NCBI RefSeq assembly: GCF_022682495.2
Contig: NC_071398.1
Coordinates: 87,211,398 to 87,275,397, forward strand
DNA: 64,000 nucleotides
DNA from: Desmodus rotundus
Taxonomy: Eukaryota; Chordata; Mammalia; Chiroptera; Phyllostomidae
Reading direction: 5' to 3'
In this document: positions 1-11,910 of the stretch, one piece after another
How the letters are laid out: each line of letters starts with the position of its first letter
Position numbering within the stretch: position 1 is the stretch's first letter
The notes under the pieces: generated by a model
What the model was told of the DNA's origin: nothing
The model's database searches: none
Seen by the model: only the letters and a program-made list of their open reading frames with translations
Program-made: the position numbers and the translations under genes

Positions 1-1164
1 TCTTTCAAATCCCCACAAATGTTTGGGAGAGACAATTATGAATGATGTGGAGACCTGCCAGGTTGTCTTTGAGAATACATGCAATTCTGGGAGCCGTGGA
101 ATTGCATGGGATTTTCTTAGGCTCTTTTAAGGAGAAATGAGTACCAAGATTTCGGGTATAATTAGAATTGGTTAAAGTGTATTTTTGGCAGCCACCTACT
201 TAATGCCCCCCACTGCCACCCCGTCAAGGTGAGAGGCAGTTGTTTGCCATCCCTCCCTCTGCTGACATGACTGGGACACACAGCCTCACGCTGACCTCTG
301 AACACTGCCACCTGGCCCTGCTGTGTTTGGTTCTGAATGCAGAGTAAAGCTCCAAAGAAACCACAACAATAATTGAAGAGTTAGCATTTGCTGTTTCCTA
401 TGCAGCGGGCATTGTTCTAAGTGTTGATAGGTAATATCCAACGTAAGTCCTACATTTGGAGGCAGACTGAACACCTCACCTGTATTAGTTTCTGTTCTTT
501 TCTGTGAGTTCATTATATGAGAGCAGAGAAATAATTTTCCTTAAGATGGGTAAGAATTGGAGATTGAAAACTGACAGACCACGGTGGACATATTTTGATT
601 TGCCTGCGGAGTGTTTAGAAAAATATTATTTTCCAACATTTAAAAACTGATTATTTTAAATAAAAGTTTATATATCTGGCCACTTTTGAAAGATCAAAGG
701 TTTGTCAACTCTTGCACTTCCTGCTCACAGGTTGACGATGCTCTGCGGGTAAACAGTGCTTGCCATTTTCGATGAATGGCTGTTCGACATCCTGCGGCAG
801 TTGTTCTATTTCCCTTGCCCTGACTGTCACTGAATCCCTTATAAAAAGATGGATGACAGCAAAGGAAGCAGGAGGGGCCATCAATGAACATGAAATTTAA
901 ACACATTTCTAGACGATTAAAAAAGTGAATAGGTGGTTTTGATTGGGAAGCCACAGCCTAAAATATTCACAGACTGAGCAGCAGAACCCCGGGGAAGCTA
1001 CAGAGCCTGGGTTCATGGGTAAAGGGAGGGCGGAAGGGAGACCTAAGGCCGGAAATGAAGGGTGTATTTGACCGTCTGTGGTGGGGCAGCCGCCCCTCCC
1101 CCATGTAGATGTCTTCACTCAGGTAAAAATGTGACCATGTTTTACGTTCCATCCTCAGGCTGTC
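1..1164. other. Unassigned sequence, left edge
   Basis: I see no gene here. Positions about 370-450 resemble the antisense of the MIR/L2 end (a 'gcattgttctaagtgttgatag' type phrase), but the match is short. Two frames on the minus strand stay open through about 700-950, which is not unusual for this length. Nothing else can be supported. Confidence 0.4.
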
Positions 1165-2222
1165 TTCATCTTAGAGCGGGAAGTCTGCACACTTTACCAG
1201 CCTCACCCTGCTTCCCCACCCCCACAGTCCCTGGCAACCACTTTCCACTCCCTGTTTCTGTGAGTTTGACTTCTGTTTTCAGACTCCACGTCTAAGTGAT
1301 ACCCATGCAGTGCTTGTCTTTCTCTGTCTGGCTTATTTCACTTGGCCTGGCAGCCTCCAGGTTCATTCGTGTTGTCACGAACGGCAGGGTTGCCTTCTTT
1401 CTCACAGATGGATAATATTCATTATATAATGTGTATACATTACATATATGCACCTATCTTACCTCTTTACTTATTTGCTTACTGATGGACATTTCGGTTG
1501 TCTCCGTGTCTTGGCTGGGAAACTAATTCTGAAGTGAACATGGGAGTGCAGTGATCGCTTCAATATCCTGCTTTTTATTCCCTTTGGATATATACCCAGA
1601 TGTGGAACTGCTGGATCATATACGAGTTCTATTTTTAATTCTTTGAGAAACTTCTATACTGTTTTGTTGGTGGCTGCATGAATTTACATTCCCACCAACA
1701 GTGCACAAGGGTTCCCTTTCCTCCACATCCTTTCCAGCACTTGGTATCTCTTGTCTTTTTAAAGATAGCCATTCCGACGACAGGTGTGACATCTCATGAT
1801 TATTTTTGTTTGCATTTCCCTGATGATCAGTGATGCACCTCTTCATGTACCTTTTGGCCATTTCTATGTCTTCTTTGAACAAATGTCTAGGCAGTTCCTC
1901 CACCCATTTTTTAATTGAATTTTTTTATTGCTACTGAGTAGTGGAAATTCTTCATATATTGTGGCTTTAACCTGTTATTAGACATATTAGGTGTAAATAT
2001 TATCTCCCACTCACTGGGTTGCCTTTTCATTTTGTTGGGGGTTTCCTTTGCTGCACAGAGGTTTTTGGTTTAATCCAGTCCCACTTGTTTATGTTTGCTT
2101 TGGTTGCCTTTGGTGTCAAATTCAAAAAATCATTGCCAAGACCAATGTCAAGGAGCTTACCCTCAATTTTTTTTTTTTTTAGGATTTTTATGGCTACAGG
2201 CATTTCTTTCCTTAGGAAATAA
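1165..2222 (-). mobile_element. L1 LINE fragment, 3' end of ORF2 plus 3' UTR, antisense
   Basis: Read on the plus strand this is the familiar complement of a mammalian L1 3' region. Landmarks in order are the 3'-UTR complement (CTGGCTTATTTCACTTGGC, 1328-1346), GGATATATACCCAGATGTGG (1587-1606), ATTCCCACCAACAGTGCAC (1689-1707), CATTTCCCTGATGATCAGTG (1815-1834) and GCCTTTTCATTTTGTTG (2021-2037). The order places the 3' end on the left, so the element is on the minus strand. It is 5' truncated and carries many frame breaks, so it is not active. A T-run at about 2167-2180 lies near the right end. The 3'-UTR type suggests an L1MA/L1MB-age element; the subfamily is from memory. Confidence 0.85.
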
Positions 2223-2915
2223 GTAAATGAACTATTTTAGGGAGAACTGCAGCAGTGAGCTTGTGTATTGTGCTCCGGAGCAAAGCTCTCCTTGTTCAGG
2301 AATGTGGAGCCAGAGCACCCGAGCCTGAGAACCAGCTCTGCCATCCCCTACCCGCCGTCACGGGACTTCAGACATGCAAGAAGGTACTTGGAAACTTTAC
2401 CTTCTCTAAAGTTCTCCACAAAAGGTGAACAGATAAATTAACTGAAAAAACTAAAAGTAGAAAGGTAATTTAGTGGAACTAAGCCAGGTGTCCAATGAAA
2501 ATAACATATAATCCCATGATAACAAAATTGGAGATATTGGCTCTACAACCGTCACCCAAAAACACTGGCAGGCTATATTTTTTCTCTTTAATGTGGGGGA
2601 GAGGAGAAGCTAGGAAGCGAGAACCTCTTGATCTTTCGGAGTTCCTTAGTTCTGTGTTTACTGGGTCTTCTACCATATACATCGTACCATCTTAACTCTT
2701 ACCTGTTTTGGGAACGTGTATACTAACTGATGTTGCTTATTTTATATTTATCATGCAGTGATGTGGTTCTCTGTGTTATGTGATTGCATTTTTTGATCTT
2801 CGTCATTGTGTTATTGTGTGTTTTACTGTGTGTACCAGGAAAAAAACACATGCAGTGTACCTAGAAAGCTACCAGTCCAATAGTACAGGCAACCTATGCC
2901 TCCCTCCTCCTTAAA
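2223..2915. other. Unassigned sequence between L1 and L2
   Basis: Mixed composition with a moderately GC-rich part at about 2265-2365. No recognisable repeat or coding exon. Short frames on both strands at 2479-2695 overlap each other and look like chance. Confidence 0.35.
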
Positions 2916-4010
2916 GGTTTTTTACTTTGCTTGGTCCTCCTCCAAGCCCATGGCCACTCCTTAGTCTCTCTTGGTTGTTCCTTCTTACCATTGCATACTC
3001 GGGAAGGTCTGAGCACACAGTCACTGGATAGCTTCTTCTTGCTATCTTTGCGCCCTGGGTGATTTCACTTAATGAAATCATTTAAGGCTTTTAACACCAT
3101 CCTAACAGAGATCAATCCAAAATTAATATTTTCATCCCAGAATACTTCACTTTTCAGAAACCGACAGCTCCGTTCAGAGAGGCTTTAAAATTTGTAGCCA
3201 CCCTCTGACGCTTTCTTCCGCCCCTCACATCTAACCCCTCAGCAAACGTTGCTGGCTGTCCCTTCAGAGCAGCTCCAGGGTCTGTTTATTAATATCTCCA
3301 CTGCAAATCAGCCTCCACGCCACTATTACCTCCTCCCTGATTTGTCAGAATTGCCTCCTCCTCTGGGTCGTCCTGTTCCTGCCCTTGCTCCTGGTAGGTT
3401 CTTCTTCACAAGACAGCTGCCAGAGGGATGGGTCCTTTTAAAATGGGAGCCAGAACATGTCTTCTTCTGCTAAAAACCTACCACTGGCTTCCCAGTTCGC
3501 ATTGAGAAGAAAAGCCTCAACTCTTTCAGTAGCCTAAAGACTTTATCATCCTGCGCCCCAGCCTCTCCGATCTGCTCCCCTGTCTGTGTGTGTATTCCAG
3601 TGGACTCCTGGCTTTTCTTTAAACATGCTACGTAGGCTCCTGCCCTGGAGCCCTTTTATTTCCTGTCTGGAATGCTTTATCCCTGGGTATCTCACTTCCC
3701 TGTCTCCTCATGTTCTTGCGGAAATATCATCTTCTCGGTCAGGCGTCCTTGACCACCCATCCTATTTTTCGTGGCATCCCTACCTGCCTTCCCTGCTTTC
3801 TTCTTGACCTTTGGAAAAATCATCATCACCTGACTTACTTTATGTATTTACTTATTTGTTCACTGTCTCTTTCTCTTTGAACTGGAATGTAGCTTTCCAA
3901 AGGCCAGAGCATTCTGATTCGTATATCCCAAGTGCTACAATGGTGTCTGATACTTAGTAGGTGCTCGATACATATCTATTGAATAAATGAATGAATAAAT
4001 AAATAGGCTC
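2916..4010 (+). mobile_element. L2 LINE fragment, end of reverse transcriptase region and 3' UTR
   Basis: The stretch follows the L2 consensus order as I remember it: a CAGCAAACGTTGCTGGCTGTC segment (start at about 3241), the 'gggatgggtccttttaaaatgggagcc' segment near 3425-3455, the L2 3' UTR, and the characteristic end 'tagtaggtgctcgatacat' followed by a TGAA-rich tail at 3956-4005. L2 is an ancient CR1-clade non-LTR retrotransposon, inactive in placental mammals. Frame breaks are frequent. The left boundary is uncertain because divergence is high; the right end is clear from the tail. Confidence 0.75.
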
Positions 4011-4394
4011 CAAGTGAAATGTTTGCAAGATAAATGGAATAGAGTCAAAGGAATAGATAAAACAAGGAAGGGGATAAAAAAATTCCAGAACTATGATTAA
4101 GAAGGCATCAATTCCTCCACTCAACAACTAAATAACAATTACATCTACACTATTTGAAATGAACATTCTTATATATACTGTAACATAACATGGAAAATTA
4201 GAATTGTGTTTATTGATGAATTTTTAAACATTGTTTTTTTAAAAAATCAGTGAAAATCGGAGTTAATTGTACAGGGGTCAGGCTTTACTTGATTTCAAAT
4301 TCTAAAAGCCACGCACGGGCTTTTAAGAGCCTCGCTTGTGACCACTGCTTTCACTTTCTGGCACCGAGAGGATGGAGTCTCCCAGGAAGAGCAG
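4011..4394. other. Unassigned AT-rich spacer
   Basis: Between the first L2 copy and a MER5A. No gene or recognisable repeat seen. Confidence 0.4.
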
Positions 4395-4549
4395 AGTCAG
4401 CATCACCTGGAACCTGTGAGAAATGCAAATTCTGAGGCCCCGCCCCCACCTCACCTGCCGAATGAGAAAGTCCTGGGACGGGGCTCAGACATTTGTGTTT
4501 TAACGAGTCTTCCAGGTGAGTCTGATGCCAGCTAAGGCTTGAGAATGAT
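4395..4549 (-). mobile_element. MER5A hAT-Charlie fragment, antisense
   Basis: The complement of the MER5A non-autonomous hAT element. Recognisable pieces are GTCAGCATCACCTGGAACC (4396-4414), AGAAATGCAAATTCTGAGGC (4419-4438), TTTGTGTTTTAACGAG (4491-4506), and the terminal-repeat complement CTAAGGCTTGAGAATGATG (4532-4550). MER5A is an old element shared by placental mammals. No open frame is expected. Confidence 0.8.
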
Positions 4550-4709
4550 GACTCGAACCAAACCTGGCTCTCGTGAGGACGCCGCTGTCCTGCACAGTGG
4601 AGGCCTTTTCCAGTCCCATTTCTCGGATCACTGCTGTGGTGTGAGTGTGGGGTGTTCTGCTCCTTATGCCTCCTGGCCTCTCATAGGCCGTTTTTTTCTT
4701 CCTCCTCTC

Positions 4710-4766
4710 ACAACACCCACATGCACACACAAAACGCACACGTGCATGTGAACACACACACATCAT
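4710..4766. repeat. CA-rich microsatellite, impure
   Basis: Alternating CA/TG-rich sequence (ACACACAAAACGCACACGTG and neighbours), broken by several substitutions. It produces chance open frames on both strands. Confidence 0.7.
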
Positions 4767-4984
4767 CAGATCAGACTTACTTCCCATCACACCTTCTTAT
4801 CTGTCATTATCCATTGTCTTCAGTCCCACATACAAATAAAAGGTAACACTTCCCCCATTTTAAAACACAAATCAAATGTTAAAACTCTTTCTTGAACTCC
4901 CTTTGCCTTTTAGTCATTGAACCGTTTCTCACCTTCCTTTTACAGCAGAACTCAAAATAATTCTCTAAAAAGTCTCCCTTGTTT

Positions 4985-6335
4985 ATCCTTTGAACTCGCT
5001 AAATTAGGCTTTTACTGACACTGCTCTTACCAAGGTCACTTCCCTTCGCTAAACCCAGAGAGCAATGTTCCGTTCTCACTGTACATGACCCGTCAGCAGC
5101 ATCGGACAACTTATCCCACTTGCCTCCTCAAAACACTTTCTTTGCTTGACTTCAGGTGGCCACACTCTCCTGATTTGCTCCAGCTCAGTCTTCTCAGTCA
5201 GTGTCTTCACAGGTACCCGAGTACTAAACTCTTCCCTGTTCCATCTACACCCATTTCTGCATAATTTTATCCAGTGTCATGGTTTTCAAAATCATTAGAT
5301 GCTGATGACTGACTCCCAAATTTCTGCCTCCAGACCTGACTGGGACCCTGAATTCTGGAGTTCAAACCTACCTACATTCCAATATTACTTATCATATCAA
5401 TTTGGTTGATTATTGGCATCTTAAATTAATGTGTCCAAAACTGAGCTCCTATATATTTCCTCCCAGACCTACTTCTCTAAGTCTTTGCTATTTCAGCTGA
5501 TGGTAACCCCATTCTTCCAGTTGCTTAGGCCAAAAACCTTGAGCTGCCCTTGGCTCCTCTTTCTCTCTTATGCCCCATTGAAGACAACAACAAACCTTCT
5601 TGGCCCTACTTTCAAAACATATCCAGAATTTGACTGGCTAGTGTCCCCTCCACTGTTACTACCCTGGCTGATGCCACCATCATGTCTTGCTGGGATTGTG
5701 TAGTCAGATTCTAACTGGTTCTGCTCTTCTCTTGTTCCCGAGGAGTCCACCCTCAGCACAGCACAGGACCGATCCTGCTAACTGTAAGTCAGATCTCATC
5801 ACTCATCTACTCAAATGCTTTCAGTGAAATTTTCTCTAACTCGGAATACAAAACAAAGCTCTTCTAGTGACTTAAGAGGTCCTGCATGATCAAGTCTCCA
5901 TTGCCATTTTGATCTTAAATACCTAGTTGGTCTCTTCTTGCCACTACATCTTCTGTTGTTTTCTTAAACATTTCAGGGTCTCTCTCCAGCACTAGCTCCT
6001 TTCTTTGCCTGTTCTCCTCCAAATATTTATCTCTCTCCCTCTCTTACTTTCTCCAAGTCATTAATCAAAGGTCATAATTCCATGGTCCTTATTTTAATTT
6101 TTTCCCAACAGTTTCTCTTTCTTTTCCATTTTTTCCTCTCCTTATAACTTTGCACTATATAGTATATGGTCTACCTTAGTAATATTCATGTTGCTTGTTG
6201 TCTCTCTTCCATGCTAGAATGTAAAGGCTATGAAAGTAGAAACTTGTATCTATTGCTCTACCTAGAACCTAGAACCTAGAGCAGTGCCTGGCACGTGGTA
6301 GGCACGCTGTATGTATTTACAGAAAAAAGAATGAA
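4985..6335 (+). mobile_element. L2 LINE fragment with degenerate reverse transcriptase region and 3' UTR
   Basis: This copy keeps a longer part of the L2 RT than its neighbour. The region near 5300 (GATGCTGATGACTGACTCCC) corresponds to the RT active-site box, with the expected aromatic residue changed and a stop right after the two aspartates. At 5431 a frame opens with the L2-like phrase MSKTELL, and the segment near 5516-5535 (CCAGTTGCTTAGGCCAAAAA) matches the next conserved block. The element ends with 'gcctggcacgtggtaggcacg' near 6285 and a weak GAATGAATGAA tail. It is on the same strand as the 2.9-4.0 kb copy. Dead by frameshifts and stops. Confidence 0.8.
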
Positions 6336-6864
6336 TGAAAACTTGAGCTCTTAATTTCAAAAAGTATTCCTACTAATCCATAGGCCCAAGGGATAATATA
6401 ATACTCCTGCATTTTTAATGGGAGAGAATGTACATATTTTTGTGGCACTTTGGTTGAGGACTAGAACTGGGTCTGTATAGCCCACAATTGTCCTGGACCA
6501 GAACTTGGTGAGGCAAGTGAGGCACCTACTTCGAAGCCAAAAAAGTGTAATTGGGGGTGTGCACATCTAGTAATCAAGATAAATGATACTTTATCAGCAA
6601 TCCTGATAAATAATATTTTGATGTAATATTTTTAAAGCAAAGGATCTGTGATAAATCACATATCAAGATTTTAATAAAGATAGGATTCGTATTCCTGAGT
6701 TCCATTAGCCTCCGTCTCCATGGTGGCTGCCCCCGGTGCAAATTCTATCTTTTGGTACCTAGTGACCATTTGTTGAGTGAGTGAATAAAAGGCCAGAAAA
6801 GCTGTGCTAGAGGAAGAGGAACCTAGGTCTTCAAGACCTTTCCTCGTTCCTTGGCTTTAAGAAC
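6336..6864. other. Unassigned sequence
   Basis: No gene seen. Near 6763-6795 a GTTGAGTGAGTGAATAAAAG string resembles another worn L2/MIR 3' tail but is too short to assign. Confidence 0.35.
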
Positions 6865-7085
6865 TAAAGCAACCACCCCTTACTCGGTGCCAGGTTCTGA
6901 TCAAAGTGTTTTATATATACTATTTAATAACTTGCTTAAGCCTTTTCCAAACCATATAACTGGTTATTATTACCATCGTCCCCATTTGACAGATGTGGAG
7001 AATTGAGGTCTAGAAAAAACAGAAAGACTTGTGTGAGTTTGTACGCTAGTAAGTGGCAGAGTTAGGCTTGATAGTGGCTGTGTCA
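6865..7085 (-). repeat. MIR SINE, antisense
   Basis: The complement of MIR: CTCGGTGCCAGGTTCTGATC (6884-6903) at the 3' side, then 'cccatttgacagatgtggagaattgagg' core, then AGTAAGTGGCAGAGTTAGGC (7049-7068). MIR is an ancient tRNA-derived SINE that spread with L2. Diverged but continuous. Confidence 0.8.
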
Positions 7086-8705
7086 GATCTTCTGCGGAGA
7101 GGAATTCTAATGGCTCTGCAAGGCACCAGGAGACATTCCAGAAAAAGGGAATCTAAGCAAATTCCTTGTACTATTATAGAGCAAGTTCACACGGACACCA
7201 AAATAAATCATGAAAACAGGAAAAAACAGATGTCACGATCCAAACACTAGGCTGGGGAAACTAATGTGGAATTGTTTTACAAAGCATGTCAAACATATGG
7301 AACAAGTTACAAAGCAGGGCCGTTAGATTTACAAAAAATACCATGGGCTTCAGGAACCAGGATGTAGTATAAAAGGGAGAAAAATGAAGGCAAGAGAGAC
7401 ATTTTCTTACTCTCTGCAGCAGGAAGGAGAGGTTGCTCTGATAGTTTTCTTATCATGATAAACCTTTTCAAAATGATCTTTCCCAGTAAGAAATTATTTA
7501 TGGTATCCTTTCAAGTATGCAAGCAAGGCACTCATCTCTAATGGCGTTGTGTGCAAAGGACGCAATCACAGTTGGGGATCACTTGCTAGAGATTAGTTGC
7601 AAGTCTATTCATAGCGAAGGCCATTGACCTTAGCCGCACTAATTTGGAGTTTATGAGGTAAGGGCTCTGTTGAGGTTTACCATTGGAAAGAAGACTAGCC
7701 ATTTAATATGTGTAAACAAGTTTTCAGAAAATAATATTAACACATTTCATCGAATGCAATCTCTCCACCCTGTACAGAAGCATGCTTTCCCCTTGCTTTG
7801 CATGGAACGGCGGAGCTTCATTGCATGTTGTGAATGCCGGTCATCGCGTACGTAAAAGTCTTTAGGAAATACATTAAAGGTGAATAAATGGAAGAAGGAT
7901 TTCCTATTTGCAGCCTCTGTTTGTTTGTTTTTTAATTGCATAAAACTTGGGTAGTGACACAGGTTTGAATTGCAGGCCCTCAGATGAGAGTTTAGGCTTT
8001 CCGTCTCCTCTTCCCAACCTTGGCCTGCAGAAGCAGATTTCACATGGACACTGGAGCCCCAGCCCTTCCCTCCTGAGCTCCTAAACCAGCCATGCTGGCA
8101 GCCCTGCCTATGTACTTAGGCTAGAAAAAAAGAAAGAAAATAAACATATCCATTCTCAGGCTGCAAGTGGAAATTTATATTCTAATCTGTCTTCTTTTAA
8201 AATGTGTTGAAATAAAGTCAGATTTTCTTTCCCTGCCTTTCACTTTTATGTAAATTTCTGGGGCTCTTTGAAGTCCCAGAGGGGACTGACACCTGCTCCT
8301 TGTTTTTACAAGACCGTGTGAGCACTTGTCCATCTGCACCATTTCCCCCACGTGTTCCTGAGAAGTGGAAACTCAGCTCTCGCTGGCTTTCGGTGCGTGT
8401 GAGGAATGAACCCTGTTCTAAATCACTAAAAGCCCCAGTGGAAATAAATGAGGCATTTTAATGGAGCGATTTCAGAAAAGGGGCATAGGCCCAAAGTGCC
8501 ATTTTTTTTTCTTGTAAAGGGTAAACTAATTTGCTCTCTCAACAAGAACATGGAGTCAGGGAATGCTGCCACCAGATGTCTTTGATGCGTCCGCAGTCGA
8601 GCATAAGGGTATGAGAGCGATCCCTGTGTTTATAACAGTGCTTCTGATAGTCACAAGCGGGCTGGGGGAATGTACGCGCATGGCAAACTTGCTAAAATCA
8701 CCTGG
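7086..8705. other. Unassigned, mainly unique sequence
   Basis: No gene or repeat that I can name. It contains T-rich strings (7915-7935) and a fairly even base composition. A minus-strand frame at 7747-8043 (98 codons) has no recognisable domain. Confidence 0.35.
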
Positions 8706-8790
8706 TCATCCATGAGCTGTGTGACCTTGCACAAGACACTTCACTTTGATGGGCTTTAGGTTTTATTTCTGTTTTTCGCTATAATTCGTT
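8706..8790 (+). repeat. MIR core fragment
   Basis: AGCTGTGTGACCTTGCACAA (8726-8745) followed by 'acacttcact' is the MIR core region (tgtgaccttgggcaagt...). Only the core remains, so boundaries are approximate. Confidence 0.5.
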
Positions 8791-8824
8791 TCCTCCATCT
8801 ATGCAATTAATAAGTTTGCATGTT

Positions 8825-9010
8825 TCATTTCATTCGTTCGTTTGTTCACTGGACAAGTGTATTTATTAATCGTCCACTTCTGTTTTGGGTTAATTACTAG
8901 GTGCCCATGATTCAGTGTCAGATGAGATGAGACTCAATTGCTACACCCTTGGCCTTTATAGTCTAGTAGGAAGAGGTATACATTTATAACGAAGTATGAA
9001 AATAAGAGGA
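8825..9010 (-). mobile_element. L2 3' end fragment, antisense
   Basis: The order 'cattcgttcgtttgttcactggac', 'tatttattaatcgtccac', 'aggtgcccatgattcagtgtc', then 'gcctttatagtctagtagg' follows the complement of the L2 3' UTR (tail first on the plus strand). Strongly diverged. Confidence 0.5.
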
Positions 9011-10317
9011 AAATATATAAATGTGGTTACTTTAAAGAGGAGAAATGCTTTGAGCATTTTCTCCTCTATGCAAACACCTAAAGGGGGGAATTGAACTAGT
9101 CCATCACAGGTTAGATTTTGCGCAAGTGGCAGTTTAGGGCAAATAAAGTGTTTATAATCACCTTTTTTAAAAACTCAGATATAGTTTTATTGAATCTCAT
9201 AGAAAAAGACTTACATCCTGTTTCATAACATGAAGAAAAAAATTTTAGTAGTTTCTATGAGATCTTGTAGGTAGAAACCTAATTTTCTTAGGAAAAGCTG
9301 AGCTTTTAAGACCTAAGTAAGTATGAATGGACCTCTTGGGTGCGAGAGAAAATACAATGCATTCGTGAGCAGGCTTGAAGGCATGGGATAAAGAGAGGGA
9401 GTGCGTGCGGTAGAGTGGGCAAGATGACACACTGGGAGGCAGTGTGAGAAGTGCCCTTTTCACGATTCCTTAAGCCTTACAGCTACTCAACTCGCACAGT
9501 GTTTCAATGGCAATCGCTGTAGAGGCTGGACTTTGCAACACCAGGCAGCAGGCCAAGAAACAGCTGCTTGAAGATGTAAACTATTAGGAATCTGTAGAAA
9601 GCAAGGCTGGGGGTCTTTGGACTCTCCTAAATGACACTGGATTTCATGGCATTGGATTTAAAGTTCAGCTCAGGAAGATTATTGTGTTGTCCAGCAAACA
9701 TGAACGTTACACCACATTTTGATTTACGTGCTATATTACATAGAACAGTACCGACGAGAAAATTGGCTCTGCTCTTTCGCTACTCAAGTGGTATCTGATG
9801 TCTCTGATGCCCGTATTCGAATCCTCCCAGCCTCACCTGCATGCGGGCTTCAACTCACCTTCTGACAACAACATCTTCTCTTAGGTTGCCCATTTCTTTT
9901 CTCAGCCACTGGTGGAAGCCTGCTCTCTTGTCAAGCATTTGTTTGTACCTGGAAGTGAGGTAATTAACATCTCTGGAAGTGTCCTTTTTGAGTTGTGGGA
10001 ACAGATGAATAAATTCATCCCCAGCCAATCCTCAGGTAGACAGTTCTAAGACACATGAATATACATTTTGTAAGTTCTCCTGTAAGAGCAAGCCCCAGTT
10101 GCCCATAGAAATGACCTTGAGCATTAGCTTTTCCCTCTGCCTTGACATTTCCTTTTCCCTCTCCTCAGCTCCTTGGAATTACTCCTCAAGTGAGATACTT
10201 ACATGCAACTCCTCGCCTGCAGGACCAGCTTTTCAGGAAACCCCAGAAGAGGACAAATGGTAGAATCTGCGCACATTTGAAAAGAAGGAATATAGATGTA
10301 GCTATCTTCCCCCTCCC
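9011..10317. other. Unassigned sequence
   Basis: No recognisable element or exon. A minus-strand 72-codon frame at 9245-9463 overlaps nothing recognisable and has no conserved-looking motif. Confidence 0.35.
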
Positions 10318-10500
10318 AATTTGTTCAGCACTTTAGAATGCCCAAAGTCACATGATGATTATATTTCATCCTTGAAATTATTCTGAGAGTAAGACGTATT
10401 GCTACCCCCACTGTACAGATGGAGAAACTGAGGCTCGAAGTGAAGATGTAAGAAGTAACTTGCTCAATGTCATGGGGAAGTCGCCCACGTGGAACTAAAA
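10318..10500 (-). repeat. MIR SINE, antisense
   Basis: Complement of MIR with the landmark ACAGATGGAGAAACTGAGGC (10415-10434) and downstream 'gaagtaacttgctcaatgtcatggggaag' which corresponds to the MIR core 'acttgcccaaggtcac'. Right boundary uncertain. Confidence 0.7.
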
Positions 10501-10539
10501 TTAGCTGTTCCAATCCATACAACCTTCATGGAATACTTA

Positions 10540-10870
10540 TCGCGTGTCAGGCCATGGGCTAGACATGGAAACATGCGTTCCTCTTTCCCCTGGGCCCTCC
10601 CCCTGTTGCAGGATCTCCTCCATTGGGCTCTCCAGGCCTGACCTAGAAGGGAGGGGCACACAGAGCTCCAATGGCTCTGGCCTTGGGGAGGACTGGTGGT
10701 TAGGACACTCAAGCTGCTTTCTTGTTGCAGTTGCGTTTGCCCCAAGGGGGCAGAGACCCACTCCCTCACCCCCCACTCACTCTTTACCCTTGGGACTCTC
10801 TCAGCAGCGTGGCCCAGGACCGACAGTTCTCGACAGACTTCTCTCAAACAGATGGTCTTGGTGGCTTTTC
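10540..10870. other. GC-rich patch without a recognisable gene
   Basis: GC content is visibly above the surroundings. Two long frames overlap on opposite strands (10544-10945 plus, 133 codons; 10470-10847 minus, 125 codons), which is what a CT/GC-rich, stop-poor segment gives by chance. CpG is not conspicuously enriched, so this is not a clear CpG island. It contains a CTCF-like word, listed separately. Confidence 0.4.
10740..10753 (+). promoter_or_regulatory. CTCF-like motif
   Basis: CCCCAAGGGGGCAG agrees with the vertebrate CTCF core CCASYAGRKGGCRS at 12 of 14 positions by eye. Such words occur often by chance in GC-rich DNA, so this is only a candidate. Confidence 0.2.
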
Positions 10871-10939
10871 TTCCCTAGTCTCTCTGCTTGGTCAGTGCTG
10901 AAAGGTTGTGACTTAGGTTACAAGGTATGTCTGAAGGCT

Positions 10940-11340
10940 GTGTAGGCAATAGGTTGTTGCTCGCTGCTCTGAAATATGATGATGCTTCAGCTGTAAATGG
11001 ATATTAGATTGTTCTTCAGCTACAAGCAGCGATCAATCAAATACAAATGGTCTGATTGCTGAAAATGATCCATGCATCTGACGTAACATTTAGTGTTACA
11101 GATCTGGATCAATGATACTGAACTATCAGCCCACAAATTAATATGCATGCCTTCATGTATATTTGAGTGAAAAGAGTAAAAGCAAAATCATTGAAAAACT
11201 GTACATTGTTCTGCTCTCTGGGCGGCACAAGTACATTACAAATAGCATTAGAAGTTAACCTTATCATCTCCCTGATATGACATAAAACAGTGCACACACA
11301 AAGAGCTGCCAAGTGGACATTTTACTTGAAAACAAACCTC
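10940..11340. other. Unique, motif-rich block, possible conserved non-coding element
   Basis: The block lacks any repeat signature. It has words common in developmental enhancers: GATCAATCAAATACAAAT (11031-11048), TGACGTAA (11079-11086), ATATGCATGCC (11141-11151) and two GATC-flanked stretches. Conservation cannot be judged from one sequence. Confidence 0.25.
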
Positions 11341-11744
11341 TGTTATTGGCAGAGACACTGGAGCACAGCTTTGGTTTCAGGCCCCACAAAACTTAATCGG
11401 AAAATTATGTGAAGCTCAAAAATATTTGAAGATAAAAATCTTCAAGGTATTGATCTCATGTATAATTTGAAGAGTCTGAAACCTTACTTTCCTAAAGGAT
11501 CAGTGTTCTTACTGATCATTTTTCAAAGTTTATGGCTGTTTTATAAAGTTCATATTTATTACTTCCTGTAAAGATTTTTTTTCACTAGTAAAGAACAAAA
11601 CAAAACCATAAAAATAAAACAAAAACTCTGGGGTTTATAAATTTTTATATTGATATTTTATTTCATAATGTCACCATACAGTGCTCAAGGCTGGAGGATT
11701 TTGTGCGGTATGGCAGTTTGTATGGAGTAGTAGGGGAAATAAAT
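11341..11744. other. Unassigned AT-rich sequence
   Basis: No recognisable feature. A-rich string at 11595-11630. Confidence 0.35.
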
Positions 11745-11910
11745 GATTATACATGCATATACATTATATATATAACTATATAGCAATATTTATCTCTGTA
11801 TAAAACTATACATGTATAAATGCATATGCGTACACACATGTGTATGTATGTATGTATACACTACATATACGCAAATAAAGTTATACAAACACATATACAT
11901 AAACAGGTGT
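11745..11910. repeat. AT-rich low-complexity tract
   Basis: Runs of TATA, TACATG and a short TATG array (GTATGTATGTATGTATACA, 11841-11859). Reads as degenerate microsatellite. Confidence 0.65.

Noticed and set aside
694..954. 86-codon minus-strand frame, with a second frame also open
   Set aside because: Looked briefly like an exon, but two frames are open together and there are no good splice borders.
10470..10945. Frames of 125 and 133 codons on opposite strands
   Set aside because: Full overlap on both strands in GC-rich DNA, no recognisable domain, no splice signals that bound them.
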